A stretch of DNA of 64,000 bases from an uncultured Acidocella sp. (GTDB lineage Bacteria; Pseudomonadota; Alphaproteobacteria; Acetobacterales; Acetobacteraceae): assembly GCF_946222605.1 (NCBI RefSeq), contig NZ_CAMIIE010000008.1, positions 1-64,000 on the forward strand, written 5' to 3'. Made by a program: the position numbers and the translations under genes. Shown in pieces: positions 54,239 to 62,744 of the stretch. The number at the start of each line of letters is the position of its first letter. Position 1 is the first letter of the stretch. The notes beneath the pieces are model-generated. The model saw only the letters and a list, made by a program, of their open reading frames with translations, made no database searches and was not told the origin of the DNA.

Positions 54239-56683
54239 TCAGTACATCGCGTGGCGCGGCGGGCTGGCGCGCCGGGGGGGCGGCGCATCGCGCAGCAAGG
54301 CGGCGATGCGCGCCGCGTCCATCGGCTTGTGGAACAGGAAGCCCTGCGCCTGGGTGCAGCCATAGCTGCGCAGGATTTCCGCCTGCTCGGCGGTTTCCAC
54401 CCCTTCGGCGGTCACCGCCATGTTCATATTCTCCGCCAGCCCGATGATCGCCAGGATGATCGAGCTGTCGGCCTTCTCGGTCGCGGTTTCACCGGGCCGG
54501 CCGGGGCCGTGGTGCGGGTTGCCGAGATCGCGCACGAAGGAGCCGTCGATCTTCAGCTTGCTGAACGGGAAGCGGCGCAGATAGGAGAGCGAGGAATAGC
54601 CGGTGCCGAAATCGTCCAGCGCGATGCGCACGCCATGCTCGTGCAGCTGGCAGAGCGCCTGCTCGGTCGGGCTGCCGACTTCCAGGATCGTGCTCTCCAC
54701 CACCTCCAGCTCCAGCCGTTCAGGGGGCAGCTCATGTTCGGCCAGCACGTCGAGAATACTCTGGACGAGGCGCTGTGCCCCGCTGGGCGAGGGGGAGAGA
54801 TTGACCGCGACGCTGATATGGGCCGGCCAGGTGGCGACGGCGGCGCAGGCCTGGCGCAGCACGAATTCGCCGATTTCCTCGATCAGCCCGAACTCCTCGG
54901 CGATCGGGATGAAGCGCCCGGGCGGAATTTCGCCTTGCTCGGCATGCCGCCAGCGCACCAGCGCCTCGGCGCTGATGATCTGGCCGCTATTGAGATCCAC
55001 GATCGGCTGATAGGCGACGCTCAGCTCCTGGCGCGCCAGCGCCTGGCGCAGCGCCATATGCATCGCCCGCTTGGCGCGGATCATGTCGTCCATGCCCTGG
55101 TCGAAGATGCGCACGATGCCCCGCCCATCGGACTTGGCGCGGTAGAGGGCCAGATCGGCGCTTTTCATCAGCGCGGTCGGGTTGTCGCCATCGCGCGGGG
55201 CATTGGCGATGCCGATGGAGACGCCGATCTGCAGCGCCTGCCCGTCGAACCGGAACGGGCGCATGATCCGCTCGATGATGCGGTTGGCGATCGACTGCGC
55301 CTCGTTTTCGTCGCTGGTCATCACCAGGATGGCGAATTCATCGCCGCCGAGCCGGGCCGCGATGTCGAAATCCCGGATGCAGCCGCGCAGCCGCTCGGCC
55401 ACCGCCACCAGCACCGCATCGCCGGTGGCATGGCCGAGCGAATCATTGATCATCTTGAAATTATCGAGGTCGAGGCAGAGCAGCGCGAAGCCGGAATTGG
55501 CGGCATTCTCGCAGCATTGATGCAGCACCTCGGAGAACAGCATGCGGTTGGCGAGCTTGGTCAGGCTGTCATGCCGGGCGAGGAAGGAGATATGCTCCTG
55601 CTGGCGGCGCTGGCCGGTAATGTCCGAGCCCACACCGTGATAGCCGCCAAAGCGCCCATGCTTGTCCAGGATCGGCTTGCCGGTGAGCGACCAGTAGCGC
55701 AGCTCATTCTCGATCATCACCGGGATCACCAGATCGCGGAAGGGCGAGCGCTCGGCGATGGCGCGCCGCAGCCGTTCGACCGACGATCCGGGCGGGGCGT
55801 CGCGCAAGGCGCCCTCGCCCAGGATCGCCTCGGGGAACGGGCCGGTCAGGGCCTCGGCCGGCCGGCGCGCCACCTGAACCAAACGCTGGCTCACCTGCTG
55901 CAGCTCCATCTGGGCGTTGGTCTCCCAAAGCCAGTCGGAGGCGCTTTCCTCGAAATCGCGCAACAGCAGGCGGATGACCTCGGTATTCTCCTCCAGCCGG
56001 ATGGCGCTGATGGCGCGCTCATTCGTGCGGCGATTGAGGAAAAAAATGCAGAAGCCGGTGAGGGCGACGAAGGCCAGCAGATCCACCAGCGCGAATAGAT
56101 TGGCTTGGTGAGAGACGATCATGGTGGCGGTGATGCCGATGGAAACCGGCAGCCAGTAGGCAAAGGCGCATAGGGCCGGCGAGACCACCACCGGGGTGGC
56201 GAGGCAGCCGGTCATGATCGCGTAAAGCAGGCAAAGCTGCCAGGGGCCCGCCTCGCGCACCACCACCAGCAACAGCGCCGACCAGAAACAGCCCAGCAGG
56301 AACAGCAGGCGCGCCATCCGGCCGATATAGGCGTCGGCACTCATCTGGGTTGGCTGCTCACGTTGCAGCCAGGCCCGGGCATTGAACAGAATGGCGATAT
56401 AGCAGACGCCCGCGCCGAGGATCGCGGCGCTGCGGCCCACGAGCTGGGGCGCATGCAGGAAATCGAAGAAAATCAGCGCGATGGTGTTGAGCCCCAGCAC
56501 CGCGATGGCGCTGATCACATAGCTGAAATCCTTGGCCTGATCGAGCATGAGCCGCTCGCGCAGGTCCTCCGGGAGTTGCGTGCCCAGGATATAGTTAACA
56601 GCCGCCATGCCATTGCGCGCAAACTGTCGAAAAAATGCGGGTAGCACCAGTATTTTTGGAAAAACTTCGGTCGAGTCGCTCAT
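54239..56683 (-). CDS. Membrane-bound GGDEF-EAL protein (c-di-GMP turnover)
   Basis: An 814-residue protein: about five to six hydrophobic helices (residues 50-215), a PAS-like domain (about 245-360), GGDEF (446-450 intact) with an RxxD inhibitory site (437-440) five residues before it, and an EAL domain (EAL at 573-575, DDFGTGYSS and AEGVET later). Both catalytic motifs are intact, so it can in principle make and degrade c-di-GMP; the net direction cannot be read. The start at 56683 has GGAG directly adjoining; an internal ATG at 56608 is possible. Confidence 0.9.
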   Translation of the reverse strand: MSDSTEVFPKILVLPAFFRQFARNGMAAVNYILGTQLPEDLRERLMLDQAKDFSYVISAIAVLGLNTIALIFFDFLHAPQLVGRSAAILGAGVCYIAILFNARAWLQREQPTQMSADAYIGRMARLLFLLGCFWSALLLVVVREAGPWQLCLLYAIMTGCLATPVVVSPALCAFAYWLPVSIGITATMIVSHQANLFALVDLLAFVALTGFCIFFLNRRTNERAISAIRLEENTEVIRLLLRDFEESASDWLWETNAQMELQQVSQRLVQVARRPAEALTGPFPEAILGEGALRDAPPGSSVERLRRAIAERSPFRDLVIPVMIENELRYWSLTGKPILDKHGRFGGYHGVGSDITGQRRQQEHISFLARHDSLTKLANRMLFSEVLHQCCENAANSGFALLCLDLDNFKMINDSLGHATGDAVLVAVAERLRGCIRDFDIAARLGGDEFAILVMTSDENEAQSIANRIIERIMRPFRFDGQALQIGVSIGIANAPRDGDNPTALMKSADLALYRAKSDGRGIVRIFDQGMDDMIRAKRAMHMALRQALARQELSVAYQPIVDLNSGQIISAEALVRWRHAEQGEIPPGRFIPIAEEFGLIEEIGEFVLRQACAAVATWPAHISVAVNLSPSPSGAQRLVQSILDVLAEHELPPERLELEVVESTILEVGSPTEQALCQLHEHGVRIALDDFGTGYSSLSYLRRFPFSKLKIDGSFVRDLGNPHHGPGRPGETATEKADSSIILAIIGLAENMNMAVTAEGVETAEQAEILRSYGCTQAQGFLFHKPMDAARIAALLRDAPPPRRASPPRHAMY

Positions 56684-57160
56684 CTCCGGAAAAACGCTCG
56701 CCTTTCATGCGACGCAAAAAACACGAATTGACACGTCGGACGCGCACAACTTTACGTACAGTCTTTTTTTAGAAAACGCTATCTTTAATTGATGATTTGC
56801 AAAGGGCAGAATTTTTTCGCCCAAGTAATTTATGGCTGCGCCGCGAGGTTGTAAATTGCCAATCTGCCCGGCAATTCCTCACGTTTTCGTGGGTATTTAT
56901 AGTTAGAAAAAATAACCTCGCCTGTCCGGAATTTAAGATATCGGGTAGAAAACGCTCCCTGTTCAACCGTCGCGCCATCGCTGGGTCTGGGTGCGAAAGA
57001 TGGCTTGCCAAAACGATATCCAGGCGCGCGCGCGACGCGCAACTCATGCGGCGGAGAGGGGGGCCGATAGATTGCCAACGAGATTGTGAACGCGGATCGG
57101 CCTCGCATTAACGGTTTTTTGTCGCCCCTGCGCCCAGCGTCGGGCCAAGGAGAAGGCTGG
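56684..57160. promoter_or_regulatory. AT-rich 477-bp intergenic region
   Basis: Distinctly AT-richer than the flanks, particularly 56710-56970 (TTTACGTACAGTCTTTTTTT, AATTTTTTCGCCC, GTTAGAAAAAATAACC). TTGACA at 56728-56733 could be a plus-strand -35 box, but the -10 at the expected distance (TTTACG) is poor. Short open frames on both strands have no family-like content. It carries the promoters of the divergent GGDEF-EAL and methyltransferase genes; a small RNA cannot be excluded. Confidence 0.35.
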
Positions 57161-57202
57161 ATGCCAGACGCGCCCCCGACCGACGCCGAATCGCGCCGAT
57201 GA
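57161..57202 (+). CDS. 13-codon leader ORF overlapping the methyltransferase start
   Basis: ATG at 57161, 5 nt after the strong AAGGAGAAGG, encodes MPDAPPTDAESRR and stops at TGA 57200-57202, which overlaps the next ATG (57199) as ATGA. The methyltransferase has no good ribosome-binding site of its own, so this mini-ORF probably delivers ribosomes by coupling. Alternatively the start region contains a sequencing frameshift and the peptide is the true N-terminus. Confidence 0.45.
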   Translation: MPDAPPTDAESRR

Positions 57203-57741
57203 TCGCGGCCCTGCTCACCGGCCTTGCCGGCACCTGCTGTTTCTCGGCTTTCGTCTGGGGGGTGCGGTGGCATTTCGAGTCGGCGGACGGGATGCGGCGC
57301 GGCATGCGGGGCGTCAGCTTGTTGAGCCTGCTGGGGCTGGCGATCTTCTGGTGGCGGCTCTGTGTCTGCCCATTATTCGCCTGGCCGGTCGCGCTGGGGC
57401 TGTTCGCCGCCGCGCTGGCGCTGTTCCGCGCCGCGGTGCGGGCCAGCCGCGGCGCCCGGCTGCATCTGGCATTCGATCCGCGGGCGCCGCATTGCCTGTT
57501 GCGGCGTGGGCCATATCGCCTCGTCCGCCATCCGTTCTACCTGGCTTATATGCTGTTCTGGCTGGGCACGGCCCTGGCGGCGCGGGGGCTGGTGGGGTGG
57601 ATCGTGCCGGTTCTGCTCAGCGCGCTCTATGTCGCCGCGGCGCGGGGCGAGGAGCGCCGGTTTGACGCTTCCGCGCTGGCGGACGCGTACGCCGCCTATC
57701 GCACGCGCGCCGGCATGTTCTGGCCGCTGCGGCGGGGCTGA
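57199..57741 (+). CDS. Isoprenylcysteine/phospholipid-type membrane methyltransferase
   Basis: A 180-residue protein with about five helices and the ICMT/PEMT signature RGPYRLVRHPFYLAYMLFWLG followed by GEERRF and YAAYRTRAGMFWP. Such enzymes methylate membrane substrates with S-adenosylmethionine; the bacterial substrate is unknown. It converges on rpmJ. Confidence 0.82.
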   Translation: MIAALLTGLAGTCCFSAFVWGVRWHFESADGMRRGMRGVSLLSLLGLAIFWWRLCVCPLFAWPVALGLFAAALALFRAAVRASRGARLHLAFDPRAPHCLLRRGPYRLVRHPFYLAYMLFWLGTALAARGLVGWIVPVLLSALYVAAARGEERRFDASALADAYAAYRTRAGMFWPLRRG

Positions 57742-57758
57742 GCCGCGCGGCGCCAATG

Positions 57759-57785
57759 CAAAAAGCCCGGCAAGGTGCCGGGCTG
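57759..57785 (-). terminator. Intrinsic terminator of rpmJ
   Basis: On the minus strand AGCCCGGCACCTTGCCGGGCT is a GC-rich 8-bp stem with a short loop followed by TTTTT (57764-57760), 30 nt after the rpmJ stop. Confidence 0.88.
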
Positions 57786-57814
57786 TCTGCCGTCTCGAAA
57801 AGAACCGAGGGGGA

Positions 57815-57940
57815 TTAGCCCTGGCGCGCCTTCATGCGCGGGTTCTTCTTGTTGATCACGTAAACCCGGCCATGGCGGCGGACAACGCGGCAGTTCTTGT
57901 CGCGAAGCTTCGCGGACTTGAGGGAATTGCGGATCTTCAT
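57815..57940 (-). CDS. rpmJ: 50S ribosomal protein L36
   Basis: A 41-residue protein beginning MKIRNSLKSAKLRDKNCRVV and ending KKNPRMKARQG. It has a single cysteine instead of the Zn-binding Cys3-His set, so it is the zinc-free form of L36 common in alphaproteobacteria. Stands alone rather than in the spc operon. GACCTCTGATG context before the ATG gives a GAGACCTCTG leader. Confidence 0.95.
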   Translation of the reverse strand: MKIRNSLKSAKLRDKNCRVVRRHGRVYVINKKNPRMKARQG

Positions 57941-58180
57941 CAGAGGTCTCGGCTAAAAAATTGAAACAAGTTGGGGGCGCCCTATGCCAAGCCAGCGCCG
58001 CTCTGTCAACCGCAAGACCGCCGCGCCTCGCGGCCGCCGCCGGAGGCTCGGCGAAAAATCTGGAAAATGCCGGCTATTCCTGGTTTCATCAAAAGGTCAT
58101 TCGCCTTCCGGGCGCTCTCCCTGTTGATAGGGGGTTTAAGGGTGGCCCGCCCCGCCCCGAGTCTCAGGAGCTTATGCGCT

Positions 58181-58933
58181 ATGAAGATCAGTTTCGTCGT
58201 TCCGGCCTATAATGAGCAAGCCCTGCTGGGCCGCTCGCTGCTGGCGATCCGCGAGGAAATCGCGCGGGCCGGCCTGAAATTGGGCGAGGAGGCGGAGATC
58301 ATCGTCGTCAACAATGCCAGCACCGACAATACCCGCGCGGTGGCGCTGGCGGTGGAGGGGGTGCGGGTGGTGGACGAGCCGCGCAAGGGGCTGGTGCAGG
58401 CGCGCTGGAGCGGGTTTGAGAATTCCACCGGCGAACTGATCGCCAATATCGACGCCGATACCGTGATCCCGGAAGGCTGGCTCGCGGAAGTGCTGCGCCA
58501 GTTTGGCCGCTCCGAGGCGCTGGTCGGGCTCTCCGGCCCGTATGTGTATTACGGCGTGCCGCGGAAGGTGAATGTCGTCGTCGCCTGCTATTACCGGCTC
58601 GCCTGGCTGGCCTATGTGTTCAATCATTACGTGCTGAATATCGGCGCCATGCTCCAGGGCGGCAATTTCGTGGTCAAGCGCGAGGCGATGCTCAAGCTCG
58701 GCAACCCGGATCTGCGCTTCTCCTTCTATGGCGAGGATACCGATATGGCCAACCGCCTCTCCAAGGTCGGCACGGTGAAATTCACCTTCCGCCTGCCGGC
58801 GCAATCCTCCGGCCGGCGGCTGGTGGGGGAGGGGGTGTTCACCATCGGGCTGCGCTATACGATGAATTTCTTCTGGGCGACCTTCCGCAAGAAGCCTTTC
58901 ACCGAGGAATGGCAGGATATCCGCGAGGCCTGA
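58181..58933 (+). CDS. Family 2 glycosyltransferase
   Basis: A 250-residue GT-A glycosyltransferase: MKISFVVPAYNEQALLGRSL, NNASTDNT, NIDADTVIPEGWL (the DxD metal site) and FYGEDTDMANRLSKVG (catalytic acid region ED). No membrane helices of its own except weak hydrophobic stretches in the middle. CAGGAG lies 11 nt before the ATG. Acceptor and donor are unknown; the dTDP-rhamnose genes 2 kb away make a polysaccharide role plausible. Confidence 0.88.
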   Translation: MKISFVVPAYNEQALLGRSLLAIREEIARAGLKLGEEAEIIVVNNASTDNTRAVALAVEGVRVVDEPRKGLVQARWSGFENSTGELIANIDADTVIPEGWLAEVLRQFGRSEALVGLSGPYVYYGVPRKVNVVVACYYRLAWLAYVFNHYVLNIGAMLQGGNFVVKREAMLKLGNPDLRFSFYGEDTDMANRLSKVGTVKFTFRLPAQSSGRRLVGEGVFTIGLRYTMNFFWATFRKKPFTEEWQDIREA

Positions 58934-58937
58934 GACG

Positions 58938-58963
58938 AAAAACGCCCGCAAGGGCGCTTTTTT
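58938..58963. terminator. Bidirectional intrinsic terminator
   Basis: AAAAACGCCC GCAA GGGCGCTTTTTT: a 6-7-bp GC stem with A and T runs on both sides, between two convergent glycosyltransferase genes. Confidence 0.85.
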
Positions 58964-58979
58964 GGCCGCGCGAGCGGTT

Positions 58980-60011
58980 TCAGCTCTCCTGAAAGGCCGG
59001 GGCGGCGCGTTTCGCCGGCCTGGCGTCGAGCAGCGGCTGCGGGGCGGCCAGGAAGCGGCGGCAGGTGAGGAACCAGAGGGCGAAGAGCAGGTTTTCCAGC
59101 CGTGTGCGCCGGCGCAGGCGCGGGCAGCGCAAGGCTGTGAGACGCCGTGCCAGCCCGCCATGCAGCCCAGCGCGCAGCACCGCCAGATCCTGCCGGGCCA
59201 TCGGCGTCAGCTTGGCCTCCTGCTTGGCCAGCGCGTCGGCATGGCGCTGCATCATCGTCATGAACACGACCGGGCCGCGCCGCAGCGCCGCCAGCGCGCG
59301 CTGATGCAGCGGCTGCGCCCGGCCGATCAGATTGCTCTTATGCAGACGATAGAGCACTTGCGGGCGCTCATCGAACAGGATCCGCCCGCCACAGGCGGAG
59401 ACGACGATATAGCTCCACCAATCATGCACCGTGCCGTTCGGTTCGCTGGCGGTGGCGACCAGGGCGGCGGCGGCGGCGTTGAGCACCAGCGTGTTGCCGT
59501 TGGCGATATTCTGGGTCAGGCAGGCGGGAAAGCCCGGCGCGCCGGTATGCGAGGCGGAGAGGGTGGCGTTACGCAGCGATTCATCCACCCGATATTGGCG
59601 GGCGCAATAAAGGGCCGGCACCTCTTCCGCCTGGGACAGGATTTCCAGCGCGCAATGTAGTTTCTCCGGCAGCCAGACATCGTCCTGGTCGGCGAAGGCC
59701 AGCGCCATCGCGCCAAGATTTTCCCGCAGCAAGGTGAGAAAGCTGGAAAACGCCCCGAGATGCGGGCCGGAAGAGGAGGATTCCACACAGCGCTCGGCCC
59801 CCACCCGGGCGGCAAAGGTCCGCATGATGGCGACGGTCTCGTCGGTCGAGCCATCGTCGCGCCAATGCAGCACCCAATGCTCATGGGTCTGCGAGAGAAA
59901 GCTGTTCAACTGTGCGGGCAGAAACGCCGCCCCGTTGAAGGTGGAGAGCAGAATGGCGACACCCGCATTGCGGAACGCGCTCGCCGGAGCATTAACCGAA
60001 GCAGGGGTCAT
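58980..60011 (-). CDS. Family 2 glycosyltransferase (rhamnosyltransferase-like)
   Basis: A 343-residue GT2 protein: VAILLSTFNGAAFLPAQLNSF, LHWRDDGSTDET, AFADQDDVWLPEKL (DxD) and GTVHDWWSYIVVSACG. The ADQDDVW type is common among rhamnosyltransferases and related O-antigen enzymes. C-terminal 60 residues are very basic and may touch the membrane. With rfbBACD nearby, transfer of rhamnose to a cell-surface glycan is a reasonable inference. Confidence 0.87.
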   Translation of the reverse strand: MTPASVNAPASAFRNAGVAILLSTFNGAAFLPAQLNSFLSQTHEHWVLHWRDDGSTDETVAIMRTFAARVGAERCVESSSSGPHLGAFSSFLTLLRENLGAMALAFADQDDVWLPEKLHCALEILSQAEEVPALYCARQYRVDESLRNATLSASHTGAPGFPACLTQNIANGNTLVLNAAAAALVATASEPNGTVHDWWSYIVVSACGGRILFDERPQVLYRLHKSNLIGRAQPLHQRALAALRRGPVVFMTMMQRHADALAKQEAKLTPMARQDLAVLRAGLHGGLARRLTALRCPRLRRRTRLENLLFALWFLTCRRFLAAPQPLLDARPAKRAAPAFQES

Positions 60012-60283
60012 GTCTCAAGCTTTCCTTCCATTCCCGCGAATGGGTAACGCGGCGGCGGCGGTAAACGAAAGTCAGAAGCCGCGCCTGATTGTTAGTATAC
60101 GTATTTATGCGCCGGGAACGCAACGCCTGTTTGCATACTCAACGTGTGCCGCAAGAACGTTTCGATCCTAGCGTGTATCCGGCGGCGCCTCAAGCGGCGG
60201 CGATGCGGCTCTGCGATGTATTTTTCAAGAGATTTCAAGTTTTTACGAAGACAGTGCCGAGTCAGGCTCAATATAAATGGGCC

Positions 60284-60387
60284 TAGAGCATCAAGCTTTT
60301 AGCTTGATGCTCTAGGTTTTGTTTTAGCGAGCAATTTCATGTGTTTATTTTGACGCTGGCGCGTCAACCTAAACACATATTGCTCTA
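60284..60387 (+). repeat. 104-bp two-hairpin repeat, copy 4
   Basis: Nearly identical to copy 2 (three differences in 104). Hairpin A is perfect at 60284-60314, hairpin B follows. The final CTA (60385-60387) is the TAG stop of rfbD. The 270 bp to its left (60012-60283) hold no supportable gene and are AT-richer near 60090-60110 and 60220-60280. Confidence 0.92.
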
Positions 60388-61272
60388 GCTCTCGGCCGCC
60401 AGCAGGTCCGTGACCACACCTGGCAGGGTGGCGCGCCAGTCCGGCAGCCGGACCCCGAACACAGCCTCCAGCTTGGTATTATCCAGCCGGGAATCGGGCG
60501 GGCGGCGGGTTGGCGTCGGCCAGTCGGCGGTGGCGATGGGCTGCACTTCCGGCGGCTGATAGCCCTGCTTGGCGGCTTCCGCGAAAATCGCGCTGGCAAA
60601 GCCGTGCCATGTGGTCTCGCCATTGCCGGTGGCGTGATAGATGCCGCGATAGGCCGGCTGCCAGCCCGTGGCTTCGATCCTGTCGGCGATCGCCAGGATC
60701 GCGTCGGCCAGATCGCCGGCGGCGGTCGGTGTGCCGCGCTGATCGGCGACGACGCGCAGCACCGGCATCTTGCGCCCGGCATTGATCATGGTGCGGGCGA
60801 AATTCTTGCCGTGGGCGGAATAGACCCAGGCGGTGCGCAGAATGACCGCCTTGGCCGGGGTGGCGAGGATCGCCGCCTCGCCATCGCGCTTGGTGGCGCC
60901 ATACACGCCGGTCGGACCGGTCGGGTCGGCCTCGACATAAGGCGCGCCCTTATCGCCATCGAAAACGTAATCGGTGGAGACATGGATGAAGGGGATGTCC
61001 GCCTTGACGCAAAGCTCGGCCAACGCCAGCGGGCCGGTATGGTTGCCGGCTTTGGCCGCCTCCTGGTCGGTCTCGGCCTTGTCCACCGCGGTATAGGCGG
61101 CGGCGTTGATGACCAGGCTGGGTTTGGCCGCGTCGAACGCCGCCGCGATGGTCGCCGGCTGCTCGAAATCGAATTCAGGCCGCTTCACCGCGGTGAAAGC
61201 CACCCCACGCGCGGCGAGGCGCTTGGCCAGCGCATCGCCCAACTGCCCGGAGGCGCCGGTGATCAGGATCAT
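60385..61272 (-). CDS. rfbD: dTDP-4-dehydrorhamnose reductase
   Basis: A 295-residue short-chain dehydrogenase: MILITGASGQLGDALAKRLA, INAAAYTAVDKAETD, HVSTDYVFDG and GVYGATKRDGE (YxxxK: YGATK). It makes dTDP-L-rhamnose with NADPH, the last of four steps. Start overlaps the rfbC stop (ATGA). Stop within repeat copy 4. Confidence 0.95.
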   Translation of the reverse strand: MILITGASGQLGDALAKRLAARGVAFTAVKRPEFDFEQPATIAAAFDAAKPSLVINAAAYTAVDKAETDQEAAKAGNHTGPLALAELCVKADIPFIHVSTDYVFDGDKGAPYVEADPTGPTGVYGATKRDGEAAILATPAKAVILRTAWVYSAHGKNFARTMINAGRKMPVLRVVADQRGTPTAAGDLADAILAIADRIEATGWQPAYRGIYHATGNGETTWHGFASAIFAEAAKQGYQPPEVQPIATADWPTPTRRPPDSRLDNTKLEAVFGVRLPDWRATLPGVVTDLLAAES

Positions 61273-61829
61273 GCGTAGGTGAACCAGTGATCATTCGGGT
61301 TGAAGGCGGGCGCCACCTTGTCCTTGTCGGACAGCACCACGCCATCGGCGGGCACCGGCCAGTCGATCGCCAAAGTCGGGTCGTTCCAGATCACCGCGCG
61401 CTCGGAGGCTTTGTCGTAATCGCCGGTGACCTTGTAGATCACCTCGGTATTCTCAACCAAAGTGACGAACCCATGCAGGAAGCCGCCGGGCACCCAGATC
61501 TGGGTCCAGTTTTCCTCCGAAATTTCCGCCCCCACCCATTTGCCATAGGTCGGCGAGCCCTGGCGGATATCCACCGCCACATCCCAGATGGCGCCGCGTA
61601 TCACCCGCACCAGCTTACCCTGCACGAAAGGCTGGGCCTGGCAATGCAGGCCGCGCAGCGTGCCCTTCTGGGCGGAGAAGCTCTGATTATCCTGGACGAA
61701 GTTTTCGTCGAAGCCCTGGGCCTTGAGCTTGGCGGAACTCCAGGTCTCGGAGAAGAACCCCCGATTATCGCCGAATTTCGGCGGGGTGATCAGCTTGACC
61801 TCGGGAATGGCGAGCGATTCGATCTTCAT
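61269..61829 (-). CDS. rfbC: dTDP-4-dehydrorhamnose 3,5-epimerase
   Basis: A 186-residue cupin-fold epimerase: DNRGFFSETW, FVQDNQSFSAQKGTLRGLHCQ (catalytic His in RGLH), KLVRVIRGAIWDVAVDIR and WVPGGFLHGFVTL. Catalyses the third step of dTDP-rhamnose synthesis. The start shares one base with the rfbA stop. Confidence 0.95.
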   Translation of the reverse strand: MKIESLAIPEVKLITPPKFGDNRGFFSETWSSAKLKAQGFDENFVQDNQSFSAQKGTLRGLHCQAQPFVQGKLVRVIRGAIWDVAVDIRQGSPTYGKWVGAEISEENWTQIWVPGGFLHGFVTLVENTEVIYKVTGDYDKASERAVIWNDPTLAIDWPVPADGVVLSDKDKVAPAFNPNDHWFTYA

Positions 61830-62710
61830 CAGTGATGCACCCCGTCGGCGATGTTCAGGAGAATGCGGCCAAGCTCGGTCTTGTGGATTTTCTTGGCCTG
61901 TTCGCGCAGCTGCTCGGCATTGATGAAGCCCATGCGGAACGCGACCTCTTCCGGGCTGCCGACCAGATTGCCCTGGCGGTCCTGGATGGTCTGCACGAAG
62001 GTGGCGGCCTGCAGCAGGCTGTCGGGCGTGCCGGCATCCAGCCAGGCGGTGCCGCGGCCGAGCCGGTCCACCTTCAGCGTGCCTTCCTGCAGATACATGT
62101 TGTTGAGATCGGTGATTTCTAGCTCGCCGCGGGGCGAGGGTTTCACCTTCTTGGCCAGCTCGGTGACGCGCTTGTCGTAGAAATAGAGGCCGGTGACGGC
62201 CCAGTTGGATTCAGGTTCGGTCGGTTTTTCGACGATATTGATCGCCTTGCCGTCGGAATCGAAGCTGACGACGCCATAGCGCTCCGGATCGCGGACCTGA
62301 TAGGCGAACACCGTCGCCCCTTCCGGCCGCGCCCCGGCGGCGCGCAGCAAGGTGGAGAGATGGTCGCCATGGATCAGGTTATCGCCCAGCGCCAGGGCGC
62401 AGGCCTCGCCATCGATCCATTTTTCGCCGATCAGGAAGGCCTGGGCCAGCCCGTCCGGGCTGGGCTGCTCGGCATAGGCGATGCGGATGCCAAGATGCGC
62501 GCCGTCATGGAACAAACGCTGGAATTGCGGCAGGTCCTGCGGGGTGGAGATGATCAGCACCTCCTGGATCCCCGCCAGCATCAGCGTGCAGAGCGGGTAA
62601 TAGATCATCGGCTTGTCGAACACCGGCAGCAGCTGCTTGGAGCTGGCCTGGGTGATCGGGTGCAGCCGCGTGCCGGAACCGCCGGCGAGGATGATGCCCT
62701 TTTTGATCAT
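61829..62710 (-). CDS. rfbA: Glucose-1-phosphate thymidylyltransferase
   Basis: A 293-residue nucleotidyltransferase: GIILAGGSGTRLHPITQASSKQ, LPVFDKPMIYYPL and ALGDNLIHGD. It forms dTDP-glucose from dTTP and glucose 1-phosphate, the first step. Lies 34 nt after rfbB. Confidence 0.95.
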   Translation of the reverse strand: MIKKGIILAGGSGTRLHPITQASSKQLLPVFDKPMIYYPLCTLMLAGIQEVLIISTPQDLPQFQRLFHDGAHLGIRIAYAEQPSPDGLAQAFLIGEKWIDGEACALALGDNLIHGDHLSTLLRAAGARPEGATVFAYQVRDPERYGVVSFDSDGKAINIVEKPTEPESNWAVTGLYFYDKRVTELAKKVKPSPRGELEITDLNNMYLQEGTLKVDRLGRGTAWLDAGTPDSLLQAATFVQTIQDRQGNLVGSPEEVAFRMGFINAEQLREQAKKIHKTELGRILLNIADGVHH

Positions 62711-62744
62711 GGGATATGCCTACTAAGAGAGGAAAAGGGCAGGA

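Noticed and set aside
52651..56098. Two long plus-strand frames opposite mutS and the GGDEF-EAL gene
   Set aside because: Antisense artefacts of high GC at third codon positions; sense genes have complete catalytic motifs.
56797..57111. 104-codon plus-strand ORF in the AT-rich region
   Set aside because: No ribosome-binding site, no homology-like features, and an equally long ORF exists on the other strand.
57815..57940. L36 regarded as a mutated zinc protein
   Set aside because: The loss of three Zn ligands is the normal zinc-free variant of alphaproteobacteria, not a defect.
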